This document shows, piece by piece, positions 10,978 to 20,381 of a DNA stretch of 64,000 nucleotides. The translations under genes and the position numbers were made by a program. Under the pieces are notes generated by a model. That model had not been told where the DNA came from, did not search any database, and saw only the letters and a list, made by a program, of their open reading frames with translations. Positions within the stretch are counted from its first letter, which is position 1, and each line of letters begins with the position of its first letter. The DNA comes from Corydoras sp. C115 (lineage: Eukaryota; Chordata; Actinopteri; Siluriformes; Callichthyidae), in contig JAFMOC010000385.1 in the NCBI GenBank assembly GCA_019802505.1, positions 16,001 through 80,000 on the forward strand. The letters are read 5' to 3'.

Positions 10978-12124
10978 CATGCATAATGGATTACATGCCT
11001 AAAGGTTTGGCGTATGTACATGACATCATTCAGCAGGTTAACAGCAGAAGGCACGCACTGTGAGCAGATCTGATTTCCAGCAGAAACAGGTCTCACCTTC
11101 AACATTTCTAAAGCCAGATTTTATTAAGTTTAAAAAAATCCACTGCAAATGTCATCACATGCTTTTTGTTGTTACCATGGATACATTCAGATTTAGTCAG
11201 TTACTATGTGTAATGTTGAAGACTTTATAAAGGCACCAGTCCTGGGTGACATTTGGAATCTTGGTAAAAAACCTCTGAACTGTTTACTCACACACCGACG
11301 GCCCTCTTTTTTTTCTGTGCTTCATTAATTTAAAAGAAAACCTCAAAATGAAATGGACACATTGATCTGCATTAATGATGATCTGTTTATTAATATTAAT
11401 ATTAATACTGTGATTCTGTTGCACCTGAATCTGTTTTCATTCCTGAGGAATAACAGTGATTTAAATCTGTAAGAGAACTGCTGAGAGTTATTTCTGTATG
11501 AAGGTTAAACGTAATGATATTGTTAGAAAACACAGCCCCGCAAGTTGCTTTTAAATCCTGAAAACCATATGGGCAGCGTTTCTCCAAAAAATCTGTCATC
11601 TGTTCGGGTGTTCTGATCAATGAATGACTCCAGAGTCCCAGACATGATTCTGTCTGATGAGGTGTCCAAAAATGTTGATTATGTATTTACTTTGGAACAA
11701 ATATTAGACATGAATATGAAATAATCTGAGAGATATCTGGCAAATTCTGATCAGAGCTGTGCAGTTGGGTGAGAGATCGTTATGAAAGACAGAGTCTATG
11801 AACAAATATATGGAGACACGCCCATTACAGTACACTGAACTTCTTATTTTTCTGCACAGCTTTAACAGCTTCCACGTTGTTGGAAGGGTTCTGACGTTCT
11901 TCTGTGGGAACAGGTCCCTCGTGTAGTCCGACTCTGATGTTGGACGTGAGAATCTGTTGTCGTTCATTTCAGAGGTGTTGGCATTAAGGTTTGGTTCTGT
12001 GGACCAGTCATGACATTTCACACCAAACTCCACCAATCATGCTCTAAAACCCCGGAGCACGGTCACGCCGGACCACGAGAGGACTTTAATCAAACTGTGA
12101 GCGCACAGTCGCCCAGAATGCATA
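10977..12124. other. Unique sequence, no gene identified
   Basis: AT-rich unique DNA. The minus-strand frames at 11402-11620 and 11704-12036 lack splice context and recognisable domains. Confidence 0.45.
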
Positions 12125-12136
12125 TAAGTGAAATTA

Positions 12137-12501
12137 TTTATTCATTCATTCATTCATTCATTCATTTTCTCCCGCTTTATCCTCTATTAGGGTCATGGTG
12201 GGGTTCCCCATGCCCATCCAGGAGAGAACGTCTCGGGTGCTGGGCAGATACACCCATGACAGGGCGCCAATCCATCGCTGGGCACACACTCACTCACACA
12301 GACACACTCTATATGGGGCAATTTTGAGAATTCAATTGACTTGATCCATGTTTTTGGACTGTGGGAGGAAACCGGAGAACCCGGAGGAAACCCACGCAGA
12401 CATGGGGAGAACATGGAAACTCCACCCAGATGGGGATTCGAACCGGGAATCCCTAGCGCTGAGAGGCGAACGTGCTAAACCACTAAACCACCGTGCCGAC
12501 C
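12137..12501 (-). mobile_element. tRNA-derived SINE, V-SINE-like (SINE-3)
   Basis: Minus-strand copy with B box GGTTCGAATCC and a long (ATTC)n tail at 12139-12166. A perfect 12-bp target-site duplication (taagtgaaatta) sits at 12125-12136 and 12502-12513. The tail of seven tetranucleotides shows how SINE insertion can seed a new microsatellite. Confidence 0.88.
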
Positions 12502-12529
12502 TAAGTGAAATTAAACTATTTATATTTAA

Positions 12530-12625
12530 GATTTAAGAGTTTATTGTCATAAGAAGCATAAGAAACAGCGTTATATTGTACTGTGAAATTCTTATTCTGC
12601 ACGACCTCCAAGACAACAAACATTA
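12530..12625 (+). mobile_element. Likely retroposon 3'-end fragment
   Basis: The run with gtttattgtcat and tgtgaaattct is a pattern often seen in terminal fragments of fish retroposons. Only this short piece is visible; the family is not assigned. Confidence 0.35.
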
Positions 12626-13434
12626 AACTTTAAAAACACAATTAAAGTAAACTAATCTAAACACATTACAGTAGTGATCAGTAGTAAATAATTTTGCTTA
12701 ATTAAATTTTCGGAGTGCTGTTTCAGACTGTGAGTGTGAACAGAGGCTGGAGCTGCATGTCACAGGTTCACATCTGTACTGAACCCTGTTTTAAGAATGT
12801 GCTGATGTGCTGATTGAATCTGATTGATCATGCAGCTCCGTTTTAGAGTTTTGTTTCTCCGTCATGCACATCTGCCGGTTCCACCATCCGTGGTTCTTTG
12901 ATCACCTGCATTCCACTTTACAGCAGAAAGCTTTGTGCTTCGGAGTTCAGAGCTTATATTAAAGCACCTCATTTTCGTTTTATCTGCCAGTCTCCTACTT
13001 TTTCTTCTGCCACTTCTCTGTGTTATGCACACTCTCTTAGACTCTCTCTCTCTCTTTCTCTTCACGAGACGCCATTTTGTGTCCTAATGAGGGCTCCATA
13101 TTGGGTACCTCAGATTTGGAATTGAGGGGGGCTGAGAGGAAGAGCGAGGGAGGGATGAGCAGATTTCTGGTGAAAATGTGGATCGGACTAACAAGCCACT
13201 TGCTGTTCATTTTGTTGTAAAGATGAAACGGTGTCATTGCCTGTGCCAAGGACATCTTATCAGAAGCATCTCGCTGCCCCGCTCCACCTTCATCACCTCT
13301 CACATCGTATAATTAGCAAACTTTTGCGCTGAAATAACAGGAGTGAGCATTTGATAAGCTGTCCGTCTTTCCACCGTCATTTTTAACATTGAGAACTTTT
13401 TCCCCTTTTGGTTTTCATCCCTACAATGCATTAA

Positions 13435-13435
<1 letters not shown>
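12626..13435. other. Unique sequence, no gene identified
   Basis: Contains a short CT-rich stretch at about 13040-13065. No supported exon. Confidence 0.45.

Positions 13436-13492
<57 letters not shown>
13436..13492. repeat. (CA)28 microsatellite
   Basis: Uninterrupted CA array of about 57 bp. Confidence 0.96.
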
Positions 13493-13493
<1 letters not shown>

Positions 13494-13721
13494 AAACAGT
13501 GCCACACTAAAACATGTTCTACCTTTATTATTCAGGGGACACTTTGAAAAGATGATTGATATAAAGATTAAGACGTTCTGATCTGAAGTTGATTTTGTAG
13601 AAACTGAATACGAAACTAGAACCTAATTACACAGAGTAGAGTTTTCTTTATTTTAAAATGAATTAATAAAGAAACCTGCAGGCGTGAACCCTCCTGTAAG
13701 TGTAGCTGCTGCATTCAGTAT

Positions 13722-14085
13722 ATGACCCTGACTCTGATCTACAGGACAACCTCTGGATCTGGCCCCTCTGACCTTCACTCTATAGTTTTAAATAACACTC
13801 CGAATCGTTCACTTCGCTTTAGTGATGACTGTCGCCTGGTGATTCCACCAATTCTCACTCCATTGCTTTCACCCCTGCCAAATGGAGCAACCATCTTCCC
13901 AACTCTCTCCATAAGGCGGAGTCACTGAGCATCTTTAAGAAACAACTGAAAACACCGCTGAGATCATGATCAGGTTTGATAATTCCACAGTGGAGCTGGT
14001 TGTTCTTTATCTTCTGACTTGGTTATGTTCTCATTTGGAAGTCAGGTCGGATGAAAGCGTCTGCTAGATGTAAATGTAATGAACG
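13722..14085 (+). mobile_element. L2-clade LINE, 3' end with broken ORF2 terminus
   Basis: The + strand encodes the tail typical of L2-type reverse transcriptase ORFs: NGATIFPTLSIRR in one frame, then SLSIFKKQLKTPLR after a frameshift near 13918, then a stop. A short 3' untranslated part follows, ending in gcgtctgctagatgtaaatgtaat, the TGTAA-type tail known from UnaL2-like elements. Only the last part of the element is present, as expected for a 5'-truncated LINE. Not functional. Confidence 0.7.
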
Positions 14086-14559
14086 TAAGGAGTGCAGAAG
14101 AGGCTTAACGTGGATTTATAGTACAGTCAGCTCAGGTCAATCACTCAGTTCAATTCAGAAAACAAATCATCTGTCGTTCTGACTGAAAGATGCAGCGTGC
14201 AATCTCAAACACTCTCCTTCCATCAAATGAGTTTTCATTTTAACATTCAGAGTGATGTGGAGACTCCCTCCTTTCGTTCGTTGGTATTTCATCAGGCTAA
14301 ATGTTTAAAATGTTGATTAAAATGCTCGGTTACAGTCTGACATTTCAAACTGAATGTCTATAAATAGACGTTTGGACACTCGGGTCATATCCCATGTTTT
14401 ATTAATTAAGTTAACGCTCCGTCCGCAGGGGACGCACTTCCCGACGGTTTAAAGCCCTGCTGGAGGTTCATGTGTCAGTCAGGAGAACTCTGAGGAACAT
14501 GTGTTATGTTCTATGATCGGATGGGTTCTTAATTTTGTCAGCCACTTTTCTGATTAGGT

Positions 14560-14964
14560 TTGTCTTCCTATCCCATCACTAATAGGAGGACAGCGAGGTT
14601 GCATTGCAGGCCAAACACACAGGCGTCTGTTTTTATGTGTCGTAGAGACCTGAACATTAACCGTAACCTCATGAGTTTTATACGGGGTGATGGAGCCTTT
14701 TACGTGGCACCTCCGAACTCCGACCTTTTAAATCAGTTCTTAAAACCCATCTGTTTTGGATCGCTTTTAACCTCTAATTTATTTCAATTAGATATTTTAT
14801 TTCTGTTTCTGCTTTTTAATTTTGCGTTTCTTATTGTATAACTGCGTTAATGTTTAATATGTCGTGTGTTTTAATGATTTACTGCTTTATTTGTTTTTGT
14901 AAAGCGTCTTTGAGGTCCCTTAAAGTGCTAAATACATAAAATGATTTATTATTATTATTATTAT
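14560..14964 (+). mobile_element. Second non-LTR retrotransposon 3' end with (ATT)n tail
   Basis: The frame contains RGDGAFYVAPPN and later NQFLKPICF, matching in outline the RGDRAF...LKTHLF end of LINE ORF2 proteins in fish. About 200 bp of T-rich 3' untranslated sequence follows, with gtaaagcgtctttgag and a final (ATT)6 at 14946-14964. The CR1/Rex1 or L2 clade is likely but not decided. 5'-truncated and decayed. Confidence 0.55.
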
Positions 14965-14970
14965 ATACCT

Positions 14971-14971
<1 letters not shown>

Positions 14972-15008
<37 letters not shown>
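14972..15008. repeat. (CA)18 microsatellite
   Basis: CA array directly beyond the LINE tail. Confidence 0.95.
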
Positions 15009-15011
<3 letters not shown>

Positions 15012-15485
15012 TGTAGTTTCTTGTTTGTATAATCTTACTTTTGGCCATGTGGTTGCAGTGTAACAGTTCTAATGGTGATGGTTTGATTCTGCCGCTTCTT
15101 TGATGTGTGACGCCTTCCAGACAAACACACTTGAAGACAAATGACCCTAATTTGTTAACTCTCCCTCACACCATGTGTCTGTGTCACCATGCTCTACTCC
15201 GAGGTCCATCTGTGATGGCTTATTTGAGATATAGTCCCCTCCCTGTCTGCACTGTGCATGGTTCTGTATGGAACCTGACAGTTGATAAAGTGCAGGTGCT
15301 TTGCATGAGAGGAGAGTTCCAGCTAAATGACGTCTGGTTTTATTTATTGTACAGCTTTATGTTCGGTTTGTGGAGTTAAACCAGGCTTCACGTTCACTGT
15401 GCTGATCAATCAGTTTAAACTTCTGTATTCTGCAACATCTACAATATCTAAAGTTCTGTTTCTATAAGAGATCAATTAACAAAAC
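15009..15485. other. Unique sequence
   Basis: No gene seen. The open frame at 15107-15379 has no supporting signals. Confidence 0.45.
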
Positions 15486-15497
15486 AATTTAGGAATC

Positions 15498-15806
15498 GGC
15501 GGCACGGTGGCTTAGTGGTTGCCATGTTCTCCTCTCAGCATTAGGGATTCCCATCTGGGTGGAATTTCCATGCTCTCCCCGTGTCCGCGTGGGTTTCCTC
15601 CGGGTTCTCCGGTTTCCTCCCACAGTCAAAAAAAATGGATCAAGTCAATTGAGTTCTCCAAATTGCCCCATATAGAGTGTGTGTGTGTGAGTGAGTGTGT
15701 GCCCAGTGATAGATTGCCCCCCTGTCCTGGGTGTATCTGCCCAGCGCCCGAAACATTCTCCCCTGAATGGGCATGGGGAACCCCCCCCCCCCCACGATAA
15801 TGAATG
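15498..15806 (+). mobile_element. tRNA-derived SINE with B box deleted (SINE-4)
   Basis: Plus-strand copy with intact A box but a 13-base loss that removes the B-box core: gggattcccatctggg replaces the usual gggattcccggttcgaat plus following bases. Flanked by a 12-bp target-site duplication (aatttaggaatc) at 15486-15497 and 15807-15818. Without a B box it should be poor at RNA polymerase III transcription, so the loss probably happened after insertion. Confidence 0.88.
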
Positions 15807-15833
15807 AATTTAGGAATCATGAATAACCCTGTA

Positions 15834-15867
15834 TGTGTGTGTGTGTGTGTGTGGGGGGGGGGGGGGG
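15834..15867. repeat. (GT)10-G15 compound repeat
   Basis: GT array running into a G tract. Confidence 0.94.
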
Positions 15868-16097
15868 TTCTGTAGATGTTAATAAGTGTAAGTTCATGTA
15901 CAAACAGGTGAAGGACTGAATGTGTCAGTGATGGAGGAAGGTGTAGCTTTGCTTTGTGCGGCAGGTGGTGGCGGGCGTGATGGGCGGGTGGTGGCGGGCT
16001 GTAATCCGGAGAGCTCAGGTATTCTGCTTTTCTCAGCTGGAAGTAAAAGTCTAAACCCAAGACACCGCCACCTCAGCAGGAGCACGCTTTATGCTTA

Positions 16098-16235
16098 CCA
16101 CAAATAATCTGATAACGAAGGCTTTGTCCAAAAATAACCCCCCTGCCTATTAGATATCTCTGCATTGTTTGGCGTGGCACGCTTTGACAGCTCATCAGTC
16201 TTTTATCATTTCTATTTCCGTGATGTTGGATCGTA
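16098..16235. promoter_or_regulatory. Enhancer-like unique stretch
   Basis: Unique, non-repetitive DNA with closely packed motifs: ATTAGATATC near 16150, TGACAGCTCATCAG (MEIS/TGIF-type TGACAG) near 16187 and CTTTTAT/ATCATTT after it. This texture is typical of vertebrate conserved non-coding elements. Conservation itself cannot be seen here, so this is inference. Confidence 0.2.
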
Positions 16236-16403
16236 TGTATTTTTATGATCTCCAGATGCACACACTCTGTTACCTGAAGCACTTTATAAAATAAAGAGAG
16301 AAAGCGGCTTGAATCGGATGATTTATCGACCCTTTGTTGCATTGTGTGTCTGTCTGCGCACGGCATTCGTCACACGTTTGAGCTGACTTTAAAAAATAAT
16401 AAA

Positions 16404-16406
<3 letters not shown>

Positions 16407-16446
<40 letters not shown>
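16407..16446. repeat. (CA)20 microsatellite
   Basis: Preceded by an A-rich run; 40 bp. Confidence 0.95.
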
Positions 16447-16447
<1 letters not shown>

Positions 16448-18159
16448 GGCTGCACATTCATTCACACCGCAGACACATGCAGATCCTACAACGGCCTCAT
16501 CAACCCAGAGACTGCGATCATGTTGCCGTGTGCTCTGTTTATGAAGAAGAAAGTCATTTTCAGTCATTAATTCTGGGTCAGCATCACGCCGCTGGGCTGG
16601 GGCTGAGTTCTGAGTTTGAAATGAAAGCTGAATTTAATAAGTGATGCCTCGTGTTGTACTGTATTGTAATATTTAACGTGCAGTGAAATGTATACACAGA
16701 ACCTGATGCGTCAGCAGCAGAGTGCAGATGTACAGATGTACAGTGCAAAGGTGAAGGCTGTGGTCGACCTGGCGCTGTCTCCAGTCCTGTCCGCTGATCT
16801 CTGTAGATACGGTTCTGTTTCATTAACCCGGCCATCTGAAGAACAGGCCAGACGGCAGCTCGGTTCTGCGTGTTCTCCTGATTTACGTAAAGAAATGAAT
16901 TCGGCTGACTCTGGCTCCCCCGTTCTGTGTGACGGACGGACGGGGGGGGGGGGGATGATGCATCAGGGCTACTTGTGAAGTTGTCGCCCCATTTTGGGGC
17001 TTCAGAGCAAGTGACTAATTTACGCTGTTGGACATGAAAGATGCTTTGAAGCAACAGTCTGGACTCTGTTTGGGTGGCAGTGTGCCTCTGGGTCCCAGTG
17101 CTTGCCAGATTAACAATTCAATGATGCCTGCTATTTTTTATTTATTAAAAGGGTTTTTTGGAGCTGGACTGTGGGATTCTTTTATATGATAAGCATTATA
17201 AGTTTAATGAAGGTTTTTAGGTCCAAAAATGTTAGAATGTGGAAAATTAAATATTGCTTTATTATGGGATATTATTTAAAATGAATATAATACACCCATA
17301 CTCATGAAATATCTATGATTCTTTTGTTTGGAAATTATAATTATATTAAAATATGATTACCACATTTTTTTTCTTTGTGTGTGTAAGCAGTTACTTCTCG
17401 TTGTTGTCACAGAAGGCCAGCATGCTTCTACCGTAACCCTTTACACTATTCACTTGATTTTTTTTTTTTTATTGTTCATACATCATACAGTACTGTATAA
17501 GACTTATAAGTGTGATCCATCACGACATTGCTGAGTGAGTTTCTACTGAATGAATGGAGAGAACGTTCAGCAGACTCACTTCAACGTCTCATAGAAAGCT
17601 TTTTCAGAAGTGTGGAAGCTGTTTTAAGGAAGGACAAACGTCTGTGGGTGTACTGTAGGTGGTGCAGTACGTTGGTCTGTACAGTGTCTGTGATGCTGCA
17701 CATTACGGGGGGTTTGAACATGTTCAGTGCAGGATGAGATTCTGCTGATCAGCACAATTTCAGTGCGGGTTGTTGTCTTACATCCAGGTCATAAAATGCC
17801 CCGTAGCTGTTATGCTGAGTCCTGAGCAGAGACACACAATTAGCAGCTGGATAACGACTCGAGCTCACAGCACTTTCAGTAGCAACTTACACTTTCCGAC
17901 CCGTTTCCCTCTGCTCAGACGCCGACGCCTCATTCTATGAAACTGCTTTCATTTGAGGGAACGGAGACATGCAATTAAACAGTAAAGCTGACTGGACTTC
18001 TGCTGAATGTAGTAAATAAATATAGTTTCTTTCCAAACGTGATATAATACATAAATCTGTCCTTTCTTGAGACAGAGCGGCGTTCATACTCACTGTTCTG
18101 TGTGTGCTGTGTGGGTGACGGCCTGCTAAAGATTACTGAAATAAGGTTTTAATTAATGG
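16447..18159. other. Unique sequence, no gene identified
   Basis: Includes a G12 tract near 16941-16952 and a T tract near 17459-17470. The minus-strand frame at 16584-17054 (156 codons) is the longest non-repeat frame in the window, but it shows no domain and has a proline/serine-rich, chance-like composition. Confidence 0.4.
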
Positions 18160-18503
18160 GAAGCACGGTGGCTTAGTGGTTGGCATGTTCTCCTCTCAGC
18201 GCTAGGGATTCCCGGTTCGAATCCCCATCTGGGTGGAGTTTCCATGTCCTCCCTGTGTCCGTGTGGGTTTTTTTTTTATTAGGGTTTCCTCCTACAGTCC
18301 AAAAACGTGGATCAAGGTCAATTGAATTCTCCAAATTGCCCCATATAGAGTGTGTCTGTGTGAGGGAGTGTGTGTCCGGTGATAGATTGCCCCCCTGTCC
18401 TGGGTGTATCTGCCCAGCGCCCGAAACATTCTCCCCTGGATGGGCATGGGGAACCCCCCCCCCCAATAGAGGATGAAGATGGAAGATAATGGATGGATGG
18501 ATG
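18160..18503 (+). mobile_element. tRNA-derived SINE, V-SINE-like (SINE-5)
   Basis: Plus-strand copy with A box TGGCTTAGTGG and B box GGTTCGAATCC, ending in (GGAT)4. The middle differs from its sisters by a T-rich replacement (gtttttttttttatt near 18266-18281) in place of cctccgggttctcc. No clean target-site duplication is visible. Confidence 0.82.
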
Positions 18504-18679
18504 GTTTCAGTAAATCAGACTGATATAAACCTCATGATTCATGGTGTTTGATTTGTTATAACATTTCCTGTGATATAAAGACATAGCTGATAAACTTTGG
18601 ATCATTTAAATAAATTTAAATGTAAAGAGAAAGTCACATATTTCTGAGTTCAACGTTGCAAATAGCTCTTCCAATTAGT

Positions 18680-18940
18680 GAAGATACCTGACAGAGAGGA
18701 AGTCCCAGTGGCTCCCAGAGAAGCTGCAAACGCAGCCCTGTCAATCAGATCCACATCAACGTTCAAACAGTGAGGCAGCCACCAGGTGTCCCTCTAATAA
18801 ACACCATCTGCAGGATTACATAACGTGGATGAAGCGATGGTGGCCTGGCAGTCAGATATCATCATGGAAGCATATCACGTCCAGATCATACATGTACTGC
18901 ATCAGCTGCTGCTTCATGTGCACATAAACACTGGCAACCA
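18680..18940. pseudogene. Possible decayed coding relic
   Basis: This stretch is unusually open. One + frame runs about 78 codons without a stop (no starting Met) and includes KRWWPGSQISSWK; another + frame gives DREEVPVAPREAANAAL before a stop; the minus strand has a 31-codon frame with MKQQLMQYMYDLDVICFHDD. The RWxPGS-x4-SW pattern recalls the RWPGSxHDS region of PIF/Harbinger transposases, but the frame is disrupted and no other motif confirms it. Calling it a transposase relic is speculative. Confidence 0.2.
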
Positions 18941-19261
18941 TTATTCATCACTGAATTCAGAAGGTCTATGTACTGTATCTCTGTAACGCTGCACATTCTC
19001 ATCATTAAATGTTGGACCAGCCGTGATGTCATTGTTGCCTCATATACATTTTTAAAAATAGGAATGATACTCGATCAGTGGTTCTTCAATTGTTCAGACC
19101 AATAGAACCCTTTATCAAACCAAAACTTTAACGTTCCACCTCTGTTTCTCATCATGGGGCAACATCTGCAAACATCAGTCAGGTGTGAGTGTATATCAAA
19201 GCAATGAGGTACGAGGGGGCGTGGCCTCAGTCTGAATAAATCACAATAGCAGAGGGATTGT

Positions 19262-19616
19262 TGGGCGCGACTCACAGCAGAGTACAGATCACAATAATAC
19301 ACAACCAGGACGGCACGGTGGTTAGTGGTTGGCATGTTCTCCTCTTAGCCCTGCGGTCTAGGTTCAAATGCCAATCTGGGTGGAGTTTGCATGTTCTCCC
19401 CGTGTCCACATGGGTTTCCTCTGGGTTCTCCGGTCCAAAAACATGTATTCAAGGTGAATTGAATGCTCTAAATTGACACTTGGGTGTCGTATTGTTTTTA
19501 TAAACACTAATGAAAAACAAGGTCTGATTTATAAATGCGTTTATTAAAAACAAAAACGCTAATGATCTGAACTTTTGCAACGTAATTTAATCCGTTTTTT
19601 AAAGTGAACGCTGATC
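19262..19616 (+). repeat. Unnamed dispersed repeat, copy 2, split by a SINE
   Basis: Shares exact 18- and 19-base blocks with 285-456 in the same order. Between the blocks here lies SINE-6, so this copy was probably interrupted by SINE insertion after the repeat had dispersed. Confidence 0.45.
19308..19487 (+). mobile_element. tRNA-derived SINE, 3'-truncated, variant subfamily (SINE-6)
   Basis: Head and middle only: A box region (gtggttagtggttggc), B box ggttcaaatgcc, and the conserved middle, then the sequence stops matching near 19487. It carries gaattgaatgctctaaattg, a variant shared with SINE-9 and SINE-10 but not with the main subfamily. The poly-C tract and the 3' tail are absent. Confidence 0.78.
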
Positions 19617-19643
19617 TAGTGGCCAAATTATAAATATATCAGG

Positions 19644-20381
19644 AAATAAAATGTATTGTATATCCATACCATTATCTGGCGTACCACATCGTGGATGAAC
19701 CTCTGCATTAGACTGGATAGAAGATTTTGGTTGCCTTAATTCCTTAATTTTTGACATTTTCCACATTGGTTTTATGTTTAAAATAGTTAAACAGTAATGT
19801 GCTGCTTTTTCCCAAACTAAAAAAAGCGAGAAGAGACCAGTTTCTGTTCTTTAAAGCTTGTTTTTCCTTCACAGAGTCCCCTATGTCCTTATTATGCTGT
19901 GAGTCTGACAGCAGCTAAGACAAAGCCATGCAGTTGTGCATTTTAACTCCGTGCCTTCATTTGCACTAAGCAAGCACATTTTACCACTAAAAAGCTCATC
20001 TGATGTGTGAAACACACCAGGACCCAAACTCAACTTTCCGTGCAGCTGTCACTGCGCCTGCCGGGTTCTGTATGTACCAGATACTCATTTCTACAGCAGC
20101 CGCCCCCTTGTTTTAAACACCGGTCTGCATATAAAACACAAAATCTTTATTCTAAATTTTAACTTTAATTTACTTTTAAGTAAATTACTGACTTTTTCAT
20201 CTGATTTAAAATTTGTATGATATTCCGTTTAAATGCATTCTCAAAATATATGTGAAAATAAAATGTATTGTATATCCATATCATTATCTGGCGTACCACA
20301 TTGTGTAAGAACCTCTGCATTTTTCATCTGACTGTTTCATCGTATTTTAAATGTGTATGATATTCCGTTTAAACGCATTCT
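19644..20381 (+). repeat. Local duplication of two sequence blocks
   Basis: Block B, about 66 bp, occurs at 19644-19709 and 20255-20321 with only a few differences (both contain ccattatctggcgtacc or tcattatctggcgtacc). Block A, about 52 bp, occurs at 20190-20241 and 20330-20381 (both contain gtatgatattccgtttaaa). The order is B, about 480 bp of other sequence, A, B, A. This points to a local segmental duplication or to tandem units of an unrecognised repeat. Confidence 0.75.

Noticed and set aside
15626..16060. 144-codon minus-strand frame
   Set aside because: It crosses SINE-4 and simple repeats; composition is that of repeat DNA read in frame.
16584..17054. 156-codon minus-strand frame
   Set aside because: Longest non-repeat frame, but it shows no recognisable domain, no promoter, and a chance-like proline/serine composition; it also crosses a G tract.
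17491..17534. 44-nt stretch between a T-rich acceptor and GTGAGT
   Set aside because: Open in only one frame, length not a multiple of three, and no neighbouring exon; probably a chance pair of splice-like sites.
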